From the NCBI GenBank assembly GCA_951213105.1, contig OX578144.1:86689015-86753014 (forward strand): a stretch of DNA of 64,000 nt. Reading direction: 5' to 3'. The stretch is from Amaurobius ferox. Taxonomy: Eukaryota > Arthropoda > Arachnida > Araneae > Amaurobiidae. The notes beneath the pieces were generated by a model that saw only the letters and a list, made by a program, of their open reading frames with translations, was not told the origin of the DNA and did no database searches. Both the position numbers and the translations under genes were made by a program. Positions 47,165-59,689 of the stretch are shown here, in pieces; position 1 is the stretch's first letter; every line of letters starts with the position of its first letter.

Positions 47165-48130
47165 TACTGAATTACTTAAAAAAATAATCAAATTTTTAAA
47201 CCCATTAATAATCAGTCTATCAAAATCAAAACTAAAATGCTAAACTTATATACACAATCAAATATTAATTGTAAGTTTTTTAAATTTCCTTATGTTACTT
47301 TGGTTCCTAAATTCCACAAATCACCTCTCAGTTTTAGAACGGTCACTTTTGTGGACCTAATACCTTTACCACTACAGCTAGTAAGTACTTGCTTAACTGT
47401 TTAAATAGAATTAATGAATCTCTTAAATTTAGGAATTCAGGATATTTCATTTTGAACAATAGTTTTGATTTAGTTAATCACCTTAGCAAGCTTCCACAAG
47501 TTCTTCGTTTCCAAACCTTTGATTTTAAAGACCTATTTAATAATATTGCCATTAAAGATTTATATAAAGTTATTATCTCTCTTTATCATGACTATATATC
47601 TTCCAATCATGTTTCATTTAATGTCAAAAATTTTCCTATGCTCTTGCACTTTGTGTTATATATCAATTATATTATCCAAGGTGATAATATTTATTTACAA
47701 ACATCTGGTATACCACAATGTGGCTGTAGTAGTAGTATTCTCGCTAACTTATATCTTTATTATTATGAATGCCATTTTAACTCTAATTCATATATTATAT
47801 ATAGATATGTTGACGACTTAATTTGTATTATCGTTGATGATTCCTATCCCATTAATATTGATTTTTACCCATCTAACCTAGAATTAATACCTAATGAGCC
47901 AAGCGTTAGTCAAACTGTAAATTTTTTAGACCTAAATTTAGATACCATCAATAATCATATAATCGCCAATCTATATGATAAAAAAGATTCTTACAACTTC
48001 ACTATCATATCAATCTTGTAATTCTATTCAATTATTTAGAAACATCATTTTAAACCAGCTATTTCGAATACATCGACTTTCTGATCCTCGGTTTCACTTT
48101 CTCCACATCAGTAACCTTAAACTCATTTGT
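47165..48130 (+). pseudogene. Naiad-2 reverse transcriptase pseudogene
   Basis: Three frames join into one RT. Frame one gives KFFKFPYVTLVPKFHKSPLS then FRTVTF (about 47266-47349). A shift near 47350 leads to TTTASKYLLNCLNR and the long frame to 48021, with motif A FDFKDLFNNI, motif B SGIPQCGCSSSILANLYL and motif C YRYVDDLI (Asp-Asp at 47811-47816), then VNFLDLNLD. A shift near 48003 restores QLFRNIILNQLFRIHRLSDP, ending in TAG near 48139. It aligns block by block with the plus-strand ORF at 28.4-30.4 kb but at low identity. Neither GIY-YIG nor CxC remains, and no in-frame TGA is seen in the RT. Confidence 0.85.
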
Positions 48131-48400
48131 CAAAATTAGCAATACCCGGAAGTATTTGTAAATAATATTATTAATAATTTTAAATATACCACGTAATAAT
48201 TTTACACTTATTTATCTTTGATTGGATAACTCATTTTTGAGAATTCACCCTTTCCTATCACCCATCTAACCACTTAACCTGAGTCTAATACTTACTATTT
48301 TCGAATGACTATTTTCCACTTGTCCTGAGTCCTATACTGTTTACTATATTTGAAAGTCTTCATACATATTATGTATCGTTCAAATCTATTCATTCCGGTG

Positions 48401-48472
48401 CTCACTCGCATTGACGAAGTGATGTGAAATGCTCAGTCGCTTGTTCTGACACGTGGAAGCAATGCTTGTGAG
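48401..48472 (+). other. Long hairpin in the Naiad-2 3' UTR
   Basis: CTCAC/GTGAG and GCATTG/CAATGC pair symmetrically around a 2x2 mismatch; an inner stem AAGTGA/TCGCTT (48417-48422 with 48437-48442) is possible. The shorter copy at 24.5 kb does not reach this far, so conservation is untested. Confidence 0.45.
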
Positions 48473-48647
48473 TTCATATTTCTGTTCGAGAAGGTATTAT
48501 TTTTCTGATTTATAATTCAATTGATTTATTTTTCTCCTTCCACTAGCCAGTAGACAGTTCCAATGGTGTCTATGGTTAAATACTATCGCCATTGTCAGAA
48601 ACTGGCTATTCTATCGGTTTTAATTCAAATTCTATGGCTGTCCTGAT

Positions 48648-48704
48648 GAGAATGCAATTTCGAACTAACCGCCATTTTTTGTGTAGTTTCAATTGATTGT
48701 TCTC
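48648..48704 (+). other. Conserved hairpin in Naiad-2 tail
   Basis: Equivalent of 24494-24550 with the same paired segments; GAACTA/TAGTTT has a G.T pair where the other copy has G.C. Confidence 0.55.
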
Positions 48705-48978
48705 TATGTCTTAATCTTTTATCTTGAGCTAATTATTATTGCCTTTTCTAATTTTTGCCGTGTTTTCTTGTTCATTTTTATGTATATTTATATACTTTTA
48801 ATTGTGATTTTTGTGTCCTCATATTCCTCTCAGCCCCCTGTCCATGGTAGTGATATGTTACCTTCTATCTTTATCCTTAGTCTTGGTTTATAGTTATTCA
48901 TTTGTAACATATATGCTAGAGATGGGTTTTTTTTGTACATACAGTAGTTTATGCATAATTTTCGATTAAAATCTTTCA

Positions 48979-48979
<1 letters not shown>

Positions 48980-49046
<67 letters not shown>
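48980..49046. repeat. (TA)n microsatellite
   Basis: About 65 bp, directly following the Naiad-2 3' end TTCAATTT. Confidence 0.95.
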
Positions 49047-49048
<2 letters not shown>

Positions 49049-49082
49049 TTAAAATATTCTTTATTATTTAAAACGTACAAAA

Positions 49083-49346
49083 TTAATACCAGAAATCACT
49101 CTTGCAGTTTAAAGTGGATTCAAATAACACACCATAAAGGAAGAAAATGGATATGGAAGCAATGTACCAAAAATTGACCGGGGGGTGATTGTGGTCCCAC
49201 TCCTCGGTTAAGCAAGCTTTATGTCGCGACAACACTCCCGGTAGCCGATAAATTTCTATAGAAAGGAATACAAAAGTATCAAAAAAGCAAAGTGAAAAGA
49301 AGTTACAAGAGGTCACAAAATAGGAGGACAAATTTTACCTTAAAAA
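49083..49346 (-). mobile_element. Naiad-like 3' tail (left arm of inverted pair)
   Basis: Contains CCGGGGGGTGATTGTGGTCC then CACTCCTCGGTTAAGCAAGC, a diverged form of the tail module of the 25-kb element in the same orientation as its minus-strand copy. 49166-49346 is inverted at 49545-49721. Confidence 0.6.
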
Positions 49347-49359
49347 ACTCTATATCTAT

Positions 49360-49480
49360 TTATTTAAATAACACACCATAATGGAAGAGAATAGATATGG
49401 AAGCAATATACCAAAAATTGGCCGTGAGGGTTGTAACCCACACTCCCCGGTTAAGCAAGCTTTATGTCTTGTAGTCGACT
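49360..49480 (-). mobile_element. Partial direct copy of the Naiad-like tail
   Basis: AACACACCATAATGGAAGAG, CCAAAAATTGGCCGTGAGGG and CCCCGGTTAAGCAAGCTTTA repeat 49128-49232 in the same direction. Confidence 0.65.
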
Positions 49481-49544
49481 ACGACTATATATACGACTCG
49501 TAAAGTTATTGGATGTTTTTAATTTAAATTAAATTGATATAGCG

Positions 49545-49735
49545 TTTTTAAGGTAAAATCTAGCCTCCTATTTTGTGACTTCTTGTTACTTCTTTTCACT
49601 TTGCTTCTTCGATACATTCGTCTTCCTTTCTATAGCGAAGTATCGGATACCGGGAGTATTGTCGAACGTAAAACTTGCTTAACCGGAGAGTGAGGGTCAC
49701 ACATCCCCGGCCAATTTTTGGCATATTGCGCAGGT
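49545..49735 (+). mobile_element. Naiad-like 3' tail (right arm of inverted pair)
   Basis: Reverse complement of 49166-49346 with moderate divergence: AAAACTTGCTTAACCGGAGA, GTGAGGGTCACACATCCCCG. The 3' end points right, so the pair is again 5' ends inward. Confidence 0.65.
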
Positions 49736-49849
49736 ATGAGTAACGCCATTTACATTCCGTTTAAAAGGGAAGATTGCACATGGGTTTCTCATTCGGAAAT
49801 CGAAATTGAACGTTGTGTGTTTGTGTGAAGGTCGTGTTGTGCCTCATGT

Positions 49850-50115
49850 AAAATGAAGAAACTCCTACCAGCACACGTCGATATTCGACCGCGGCAGGAT
49901 CGTGGTCTATCTGGATTGCGGTTTATCGTTCCGCGACATTGCTGCTCGCGTTGGTCGGGATCCCATAACTGTTAGGCGAATATGGAATCGATGGGTCAAG
50001 GAAGGCCATACTGAATGTCAAGCAGGATTTCACTAACTAAGGCCCGAGAGGACAGACATGGTGTTCTCTCGGTCTTGCGAGATCGTACAGCCACGTCACG
50101 AACCCTGCGTCACGT
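49850..50115 (+). pseudogene. Tc1-like transposase N-terminal fragment
   Basis: One frame gives FDRGRIVVYLDCGLSFRDIA and ARVGRDPITVRRIWNRWVKE, the two helix-turn-helix units that bind Tc1 termini, then GHTECQAGFH and a stop. The remainder is RPERTDMVF...RHEPCV in shifted frames. The catalytic two thirds are absent. A possible start ATG is at 49853, but it is out of frame with the domain. Confidence 0.7.
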
Positions 50116-50122
50116 ACCTCTC

Positions 50123-50144
50123 TATATATATTTATATATATATA
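50123..50144. repeat. (TA)n microsatellite
   Basis: Short TA/TTTA tract preceding the Naiad-like tail. Confidence 0.8.
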
Positions 50145-50669
50145 TAAGATTTAAAATGAAAAAAGAAAATATATAGATGGAATGATTGTTTTTACAGGGT
50201 TGCAGAAAGGTCAAGGGGGATTGCGACCCCTATTTCCTGGTTAAAAGCTAGCTTTGACTTCATGAAAACGCTCCCAGAGACTCTGCACGCCCGAAACAAC
50301 AATCGATCATGCCCGTGGGGAAAAAATGGCCGAATCCCAGACAACATAAAAATGATCAAAATAACAAAAATTGGAAATTTTACTAACCAGCAGGACGAGA
50401 ATCTTGGAAGAGTTGCATAAAGCGTATATACTTCGAATAGGAAAGCATACATAAAAAAGTCGCGTCTAACTTATAGAGCCATCTGGATGTGAAACAATGA
50501 GATAATCCTAGTTAAGAGTTGAGTTGTATTGTATGATGTCGGATAAACTAACATAATTTTTATCACTATAATTTCTGCAAAAAACATCATAATAGAGCTG
50601 TACAAAGCGGAAGGGATATGATTGTTGCCGAGTTCCGTTGGGTATTTCAAATTTTTTGGGATTGTATTT

Positions 50670-50672
<3 letters not shown>
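50145..50672 (-). mobile_element. Naiad-like 3' tail region between TA tracts
   Basis: GGGGGATTGCGACCCCTATT then TCCTGGTTAAAAGC matches the tail module in minus orientation. A weaker second copy, GGATATGATTGTTGCCGAGT then TCCGTTGGG, lies at about 50613-50642. TA tracts lie on both sides. Short frames here have no family resemblance. Confidence 0.5.

Positions 50673-50716
<44 letters not shown>
50673..50716. repeat. (TA)n microsatellite
   Basis: About 44 bp, running into GTCTATCTGTGTATCTGTCC, the tail of the next GT repeat. Confidence 0.95.
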
Positions 50717-51700
<984 letters not shown>

Positions 51701-52640
51701 ATAAGAAATATATTTTAATAATAAATTCATCAATTAAGCATCATTTCATTAACTTGACATCATTTTTGCAATTTTGGGTGAAGTACACTTAAATTATATT
51801 TTATGCAACACTAAACTGAAAATTATCAACATTGATATCATCCTCAATAAGTAATATTTCATATATTAAAATATTTTAATAATTAATTCTCCAATTTGGC
51901 ATCATTTTTGTTAACGGCGTCATTTTTGCAATATTGATGAAGTTTTCATCAGTCTGGGCCGAAATATTACAAAAAAAGTGAAATTTCGCTAGATTATTCG
52001 CCGAATTCTCCAAATAAAAAGCGTGCCCTTTTATGACGGAACCCAAAATTTGTAAAACATTACTTCCCATTAACGTCATTTTAATGAATTTGATGACAAT
52101 TTTATAACTTTTGGACAATTTTGCACATTTGGCAACATTTAAAAAATTTGCTAATTTAGGGACATCCCACGAAATTCGTCTCCATAATGTGTGTCAGCCG
52201 TTATGGACGGACGGATAAATGTTTTATTCTTATAGTAGATTCTTATATTATTTCCAAGATAATAAATGTTCATGAATTAGTCATCATTTTTATTGATTTA
52301 GCTTCATTTTTATCAAATTGGCGAAAATTTTATTAATATAGCTGCATTTTCATTAATTTCTCAACATTTGAAGAAACTCGCCATGTTGGCGATATTTCGC
52401 CAAGTTCGTCGCCAATATTTTCCCCAGGATTACGGACGGAGGTATAAGATGGATATTCTTATAATAGATTCTTATATTCTTTCCAAGATATTGCATTTCC
52501 ATCAATTAGTCGTCATTTTTATCAATTTGTCGATATTTTCATCAATTTTTCAAGATTAAAAAGAGTGAAAAGTTGGCGATATTCCTCAAAATTAGTCACC
52601 AAAATGCCGCCAAGCACTAACGATGGAGACGCAGGAATAT
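51701..52640. repeat. Old tandem array related to the CP-B interior
   Basis: Units of roughly 190-230 bp with TCATCATTTTTATTGATTTA, TTGGCGATATTTCGCC and AAGTTCGTCGCC recur. These words match the CP-B interior (TTGGCGACATTCCGCC). Degenerate and without CP-B ends. Confidence 0.5.
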
Positions 52641-53124
52641 TCTTCTGCTGAACGCTATTATTATAGGGGAATGGGGGGCCGTAAAGGTCTCAAAAAATAT
52701 TTTGTCGTTGTGCCGCATTCACCCATCAATTTTTCTAAGTGCGAGCCCACTTACATTATCTAAAAATAAATGCATTAGGCATGAATTAAGTCAATTTTAA
52801 AAATTAATATTTATTAAACAGACCATTTATAATCAGTAATAAAATTATTTAAATAGCTTCCTAAATAATTACTATGTAACAAAGTGCTCAAGGGAGTGGT
52901 CAGTGTTAAACCATATTAGATTGAAATTATATTATTAACTATAATTCCATAATATAACCCCCCCCCCTTCTCTCATTCAAACTTCAAAAATCCTTATTTC
53001 TTTAAAGAAAAGGATTGTGTTCGACACTAATTTACAGTGAGGCTACTGGAAGTAGAAAATCACTCACGTCATTGTTCTATAAGTCTGACTCCTCTTTTAT
53101 TGGCTCATCGTCTGCATCAATGAT
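52641..53124. other. Unassigned AT-rich spacer
   Basis: Nothing recognised. A C9 run lies at about 52960. Confidence 0.5.
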
Positions 53125-53280
53125 GAAAAAGCAAAACAAAAAAAATGCGGCAATTGCTGATGCCCCAGGCCACAACGTATTCCTTTATCCCAAAGAGGTC
53201 GATAGATTAGTCTCCCAGAAAATATATCCATTTTATAGTTAGGCAATTATTTGTGGCAGTATTATATTTTATATAATATG
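53125..53280 (+). repeat. R6 dispersed repeat, copy 4
   Basis: ATGCCCCAGGCCACAACGTA then TTCCTTTATCCCAAAGAGGT and GGCAATTATTTGTGGCAGTA. Confidence 0.55.
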
Positions 53281-54620
53281 ATTTGACTTTTTTGGCTCTA
53301 ATGGGCTTCTATAAAAAAATATTGTTCATCCAAATTTATTTTCTTACGGTGATTTTTGATTACGAGGTTTTTTAAATATTTACGAGATTTATTGGAGATA
53401 TTTTTCTTTGACTTACAAATATATAAAATAAATTGGTAAAGTACGGCTTGCTATAAAATTTTACTTTTCGATGACGCAAACAGAATGTAATAGCAAAAGA
53501 ATATGCGAGAATTTTCGAGGCATGATAGTATCCACATAATAAAATATTTTGTCTAAAGTTAGCATTTTGTTTTTAAAAAATTTGCTTTTCATTTCTGTGC
53601 CAGTGACTATTTTCAATCAGCATAGAGCAGTTGAATATTCAATAGCGAGTTTATTTTAGATCAAATAGGATATCCAATATCCATGCTTATTTTGTAGTTC
53701 TAGTAGGTTTTGTCTTTAGTTTTATGATATGTTTCTAGAATACTTTATCAGAATAAAGTATTTTCCAGTCGACATTAGTGAGAAAAAATTTATACTGAAA
53801 TGGAAATATATTCTGGCCTAATTGTGTGCTGTTTTAATGAATATACAACTTCTCAAAGCGTTTCCTTTCTATTCACATCCATATTTAATGGTACATACAT
53901 TTTATAAATATATGATGCTAAACCTAATTAAATGTAAACGAAATTTTATAGAATAAAATAGTTATAGTAAAATCCTCAAGTTGCACAAAATCATAAAATT
54001 CCTATTTACATATTACATGACCTACTAAAATTTGTGTAAACGAAAACTTTATGATGTCATACACTTTGGTGATAACAGAAACATACTTTGATAGATTTAT
54101 ACGATTGTGGAATATTTGATTTTGGCATGATATGAAAACCAAGCATAGTAAACGTCAATTCTAAGCTTGTGAAATAAAAGGCAAGATTTGACATTAAAGT
54201 CTAATTAATTTATGGCTTGCAATAGAATTGAACCCAAGCTTTTTTTAAAGGTCATGTGATACTTGAGGGTTTGGGGACCTCAGGCAGTTACGTCCAGTGT
54301 ATCTCCGCCCAGTGACAAATGTCTTGCAATATCAGGTCTATCATTGTGAGCCGATCTATGGGGACACATGGGGGTTCCACCATCCAATAGGCAATAATTT
54401 AGGTGGTTTGATGGAATAATTTAGGTAGTTAATCCAATAATTTGGGTGGTTGTATGGAATTTTTATTCCTTATAATGGAAGTTGACCCTACATTCTAAGA
54501 TTTCAGATTGAGGTAAAACGACCGACTTAAACAACTATATTGTTGTCTACATTTTACAAACAGCCATCATGTGTCTCGTATTACCTATGAATATAAAATA
54601 TTTTCCATAAATCGTGCAGT
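53281..54620. other. Unassigned AT-rich spacer
   Basis: No gene. TAATTTAGGTGGTT, TAATTTAGGTAGTT and TAATTTGGGTGGTT at 54392-54453 form a small repeat. Confidence 0.5.
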
Positions 54621-55122
54621 TTGGGGAAAAATGGATTTTTTTTTCAGACCTCAACGGTCATTGCATCTAGCCTGTAGAGTTAAGTTGTTCTGATGCTAAT
54701 AAGTTAATTTCGAACCTGAAGTCGAACAACCCTTCAAACTGGCTAGATGGCGTTCTGCCAATTAACTAATGGCACAAAATTCTTATGGCTTATGATGAAA
54801 GTTTATCATAAAGATGCCATTGTGCTAAATGTTAATTTTAAAAGCTATCCAAGACCTCAAAGGCCAGATATAACAGTTTTGGAAAAAATGGAATTTCTTT
54901 TCAGCCCTCAATGGTCGTTGCATTAGCCTGTAGAGCTAAGTTGTTCTGATGCTAATAAGTTAATAAATTAATTACGAACGAGAAGTCGACCAATCATTTA
55001 AACTGGCTATATGGCGTTCTAATAATTAACTAATGGCACAAAACTTATAATGAAAGTTTACTATACAGATGTCATAGCACCAATTGTTAATTTTAAAAGC
55101 TATCTAAGTCCAGATATAAAAC
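54621..55122. repeat. Two-copy tandem duplication of about 256 bp
   Basis: GTTGTTCTGATGCTAATAAG, TGGCGTTCTRMYAATTAACT and AATTTTAAAAGCTATCYAAG recur 240-256 bp apart; the second copy has a short AATAAATTA expansion and deletions. Confidence 0.8.
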
Positions 55123-55254
55123 CATGTGCTGTACATTTTGACAAGACTTGATTCGACGTTGTATCGGCTGGCATTATTGTACCCTAAAGATGCTAATGCA
55201 TCAAATGTTTATCTGAACAAAGGCCAAAGAACAAAATCAAATGCGAAAATTTTC

Positions 55255-55480
55255 AGGACAGTTGACTCCTATTCTATTCGCGGGGCATATATCTCGATGA
55301 TAAATAATACTGTAAATGGTTGTGTCTTCGGCTTCAGAGTGATATGGTTTAATATCAAATTTTGATAGACATGTCTCACTTCTTTCATTGCAAAAACATA
55401 TCTTTGCAACAATCTCAACCGGAAATCGTACATCTTCCAAAATCTTTCATTGTTCAATTTAAGTATCGCTCTTATTCACC
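55255..55480 (+). repeat. R6 dispersed repeat, diverged copy 5
   Basis: GACTCCTATTCTATTCGCGG, ACTGTAAATGGTTGTGTCTT and GGCTTCAGAGTGATATGG follow the order seen at 24.0-24.24 kb. Confidence 0.45.
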
Positions 55481-55517
55481 TAGAATTTTCTATGCTACAT
55501 AAAATAATATAGTACAA

Positions 55518-56274
55518 AATCTGATGTGGGCAGCACATGACTTTCCCTGCAGACTTATATCCACGTTCTCTTTATTTTAATTAATTTTAATTCACTTTTA
55601 ATTCAATTGTCGTTCTCTTTTGGTAACTGGACTTATTTTCAAGGAGGCGTAGAGAAAATACGAAAAAACTATGATATCTCGAGAACGGCTAGCCCTAGTG
55701 TAATGGGGTTGATCTTATTTTTTTCTTCGTTAAATATTACGTATAAAACAAGCTTTTAATGAATATATTTGAGCATACGTAGTTTTTTATTTTAGATTGT
55801 GACAATTTTTGAGGGCCATTACAAAAAAAAGCAGGCTATTTTTTTCCGAATCTTACCAAAATTTATCAGCACCCGGATAACTGACAAAAAAGTTTCTACC
55901 GAATTTTGTAAAATTCGGCCCTTTAGTTTTTCAGCTAGAGTGGATACAGGCTTTTGAGGGCCATTTCGCAAAAAAAGGCGGTTATTTCATCCCGAATCGT
56001 ACCCAAAACTAATGAGCACCAGATTCGCCCACAAGATTTTAGTTATAGTGGATACAAAATCTGCACAGACAGACAGACACACAGACACACAGACCTATAC
56101 ACACAGACACATACACAGACACGCACACAGACACGTGCGCAGACGTCAAGCTAAAAATAATTTTTCCGTGCTCTAGAGGTCTCGAAACGTGTAGATCCTT
56201 TGAAAACTTGAGTTGCGATTTTCGGAATGATTCCAATACTTTCTCTCTACATTACCATGTATTGCAGGGAAAGT
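55518..56274 (+). mobile_element. CP-A repeat, copy 5
   Basis: ATCTGATGTGGGCAGCACAT and GACTTTCCCTGCAGACTTAT start, ATATCTCGAGAACGGCTAGC, CAGACAGACAGACACACAGA tract, CTAGAGGTCTCGAAACGTGT, and final hairpin TACATTACCATGTATTGCAG. Non-coding. Confidence 0.75.
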
Positions 56275-57480
56275 AAAAATTAATACAACAATTTTCTAAT
56301 AATATATTTCTTTACCTAGTAAGTATGATTTTAACTGCTCACTTAACTATATCCAATTTTCTAAACGTTCAACTTATTTTTTTAGAAAAAGTAATAATGA
56401 ATATATCTATAATATTTACACCAATGATTCCAAAGTGAATGATAAAGTATGTTTCATAATTTGTATTTTTAATAGAAATATATTACAGCATGTTCATTAA
56501 TACTCATTTAAGTCACAGAACTAAGTATTTCAGTCGAAACTCACAGCGTTCAAATGCATACTATTCAAATGGCCATTGATAATAAGTATAATTGTAATAT
56601 TTCCACTGGTAGACAGTATTCTATCCAAGACATAAAATCTACTAAAAGCCTTAAAATATACTTTCCTTGTTCACAGTTGTCAAAATTTCATAATATTGCA
56701 TTCTATATTTATTTTGATGTCAGACATATTATGAATATACGCCAAATCTTTAAAGGAAAAATATGTAGTTATGGTAAATTACTGGATTTATAAAAAAACA
56801 TAAAATAACAGAAAAGTCCTGAAATTAACAGTTTGTATTAAGAGCGACTAAGATTCTATTGAATCAAACGTGTCCTCATGAAAGCGATTTTTCTCGGAGC
56901 TTAATGACCATAGATGAAAATCACTGTAGCCACCATTTAACAAGTCCTGACTAGTTCCATTGCGCAGTGTCTCCTTGTGGCTAGGTGAAATTTACACATA
57001 AATACAATAAACTTAAACACATAAATACATTAAAGATACTCACCAAATAGTTCCACCAGGCTCAACCGCGTTAACGTATAGTGGGGTCCGATTGGACCTA
57101 AGTACATTGCGTTTACTCAACAATTAATCACTCCCTTTTTGTGGCCAACTAACAATTTATTTAGAACACATGAAATCTCAATTTTAAACATTAATATACA
57201 AAAATGCACAATTACAAAAAAGCATTCCCAAATTACCTAACTTGACCTCGGGATGTACAATTTATTTTGCATGAATTTGCATATTTATAAAATCCAAATT
57301 TGTAATTAATTACTTTTTGTTAAGAACACAATATGTATATTCAATTTTGCTAAAACTCCCATTTATCATAACCCTGCCCTTACACTATTGGATTACATCA
57401 GTTACTTAAACATTCATGTACACATTTTAAAATCAAGATATACTTTCCATACCTTCATACATAGGACTCTCACTGAGTGC
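56275..57480. other. Unassigned spacer with an R6 fragment
   Basis: 56870-56965 (GTCCTCATGAAAGCGATTTT, CCACCATTTAACAAGTCCTG) resembles the R6 upstream block. The rest is AT-rich with no recognisable gene; the 79-codon frame at 56554-56793 has no family resemblance. Confidence 0.45.
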
Positions 57481-58590
57481 TGTAGCTGACCTCTGCACGT
57501 AGGAAAGGGTGGCACAATTAATTGAATGTTTATTAGTTCATTTATTCCGATGGTTCGTGGAAAACACTACCAGTCCGGGAAACACTAGGTTGCATATCAT
57601 CAGGTCATAAGTTATTGAAAAGTACTATTTTGGAGATGGGCACACTGTCCACTTTCCTTCTCCTCCTCTTAAACGATGGCTTGTCCCAGCGGCTCTTGAG
57701 TGAGCATGCGTACAGGTTTTGCCAAATATATATATACGTTTTCGTAGAGGCTTGTCTGCTGCTTAGGATCCCGGAATTGCGGCTCCGCAAACAGTCCTTA
57801 CACGCAGTGTTACAGTTACCACGGCTTAATGCAGCTCAAGGAGCAAGGTCCTACACCGCGCCGTTTTAGTGGTAGAGCTGTGCGTACTGCAACCAATTAA
57901 CACATGACGACCTTCTTCCATTTTCTGGTCGAACTGCCCGAAGGAAATGCGCCCTCGCTCTGAGTTAGGCTCGGCTCGATTTGGCTACGAGTCGCCTTCT
58001 ATACCGGACCCACCACGTCGGTTCCTCGGCAAAGGCATTGCCGCCCGAGATAGGAATCGCGGATGCCGGCTCAGAGATGCATCAAAAATACATGCCGGGT
58101 CGGGCTACACCGAAATACAAGTGCCCCGCACTTGGAGTGCTCTCTACTCGAGCTCAGAAAAGCAACTAACTATTTTTTACATTTCTAAAAACTTTCAGAA
58201 TTTTACAAACAAGGGGAACGACAAAAAACAGGGAGGAAATCCCTCCAACTCTCATTCGCTGTTCCCAAACGCTATAAAAAAAGAGGAGGTCCAAAGATGC
58301 TTCACCATTGGTTTCAGAAGCGACGCTCATTTTTATGCGTTCCACTAAAAAACAAGAACCAGAGGGCATACTCGTCAACCGGGTGGTCCCAAAGAGGTAC
58401 CCCGACGCGAGCCACACCTGACAGGGCTATAAATTTTCAAAGATTTGCAGCTCAACTTTGACATTTTGCTGCAATTAAATCTCTGAATATTTACAATCCA
58501 TGTCAGTGCGCACACAACCAAACGGCGCCAAAAATCCCAATTCCGTCTGTGCAAAGGCCTAGCTATAAACATACATCACAAAAACATAGT
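57481..58590 (-). other. GC-rich segment, possibly LTR-like
   Basis: A sharp rise in GC. On the minus strand the right-to-left reading ends GGAATAAATGAACTAATAAA...GAGGTCAGCTACA, with polyadenylation-like AATAAA near the end. TGTAGCTGACC (57481) and GGTCGGGCTACA (58098-58109) are near inverted and give TG...CA ends, as in a solo LTR, but no target duplication was found. Frames of 60-133 codons match nothing I know. Could be an LTR, an unknown element or a fragment of a host exon. Confidence 0.3.
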
Positions 58591-58654
58591 ATACATTTCA
58601 ATATATTTACCATTCCCTTTTTCCAGGGTTACGTATAAAGATATGTGATTACAG

Positions 58655-58800
58655 TATCACACTCCTCTACGAGGATAATGAAGAAAATGGTAAATGCTTG
58701 AGGCTATAACGTATCTGTTTATCTTGGGAAGGTAGATATATTTGTTTGGAATAAAAGATATTGCTGCAGAATAAGACAACAATCTTTGGGGGTATTTATT
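58655..58800 (+). repeat. R6 dispersed repeat, copy 7
   Basis: GAAGAAAATGGTAAATGCTT then GAGGCTATAACGTATCTGTT and ATCTTGGGAAGGTAGATATA. Confidence 0.5.
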
Positions 58801-59339
58801 TTTTTATTGTTTGATTTATTTTGATGTGGTTAAAAAATTTGTTAAAAATACATTGACTTTTGATAAAAATTCTTTCAAACATTATTAATTTATTGTCGAG
58901 ATGCTATTAATTTAACACACTTTAGGATATCTCGGTATGAGAAATTTGGTAATAATGTGACAATAAATCATCTTTAGAATTTACATCATAAAATATTTTA
59001 TTTCATAAATTTTCAAGTTTCAGTTAAACTCAACTACGCTGCGAGAAAAACTGTGTTGTCGGAGTTAAACTTTACATCGTAAAATGCAAAATTTTTTAAC
59101 AGTATAATCTAAAAGGTGTTGAATTGTAAATTTTACCGAACTGACTTTACTTCTAGGCCCCTATTTTCCATTGTTTGCAATTCAAGATGTACTTATCATC
59201 TACTTAAACTGTAAATGAACTTTAAGAATACTAATTCTCTAATTAGACAATAAACAAGTAATGTGCATTTTTGCATAGATTTAATTGTGTTATCCGATCA
59301 GTTTTGTTAATCATTGGAGAATTGCAACAATTTTTACCA
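58801..59339. other. Unassigned AT-rich spacer
   Basis: Nothing recognised. Confidence 0.5.
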
Positions 59340-59640
59340 TCTCATACTATGTAAAATACAGACAAAGTATCGCTTTCACATAAATTTTCGAATTCGGGAT
59401 TTTGATGCTAATATATGTTTTAAGACACCCTAAAAACATTTTGACTGTTTTTGGAGTGATGTCTGTTTTTATGCCTGTGGTCGATTTCTTGTGTATAGGA
59501 TAGAGGCTGCAAACATTAATGGATTTTGACAAAAGTCCGACTTTGTTATAAAAAAATCTAGAACTAGATAGAATTTTTTAAAATTCGACCAAAATCTTCG
59601 AAATTTTATATTTTTTTAATACGACAGCATAGTACAAAAT
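59340..59640 (-). repeat. Diverged CP-like terminal region
   Basis: ATACTATGTAAAATACAGAC, AATTTTCGAATTCGGGATTT and TGGAGTGATGTCTG follow the order of the CP-B hairpin end, but the tract and far end are gone. Confidence 0.4.
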
Positions 59641-59689
59641 TTGACATAACCAATGTTTGACAATATGTTACATATTGAGGGTTTATTTA

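Larger units (their letters stand above)
47153..48985 (+). mobile_element. Degenerate Naiad-2 PLE, 5'-truncated
   Basis: Sits between TA-rich tracts (ends at 47152 and begins again at about 48980). It contains RT sequence without endonuclease and a 3' UTR of about 0.85 kb. The last 350 bp match the isolated tail at 24472-24824. It differs strongly in sequence from the 25-30 kb pair, so it is a second lineage. Confidence 0.8.

Noticed and set aside
57947..58348. 133-codon frame as a host gene
   Set aside because: Pro/Arg-rich with no domain; overlapping frames on the other strand are similarly long. The GC-rich composition alone explains it.
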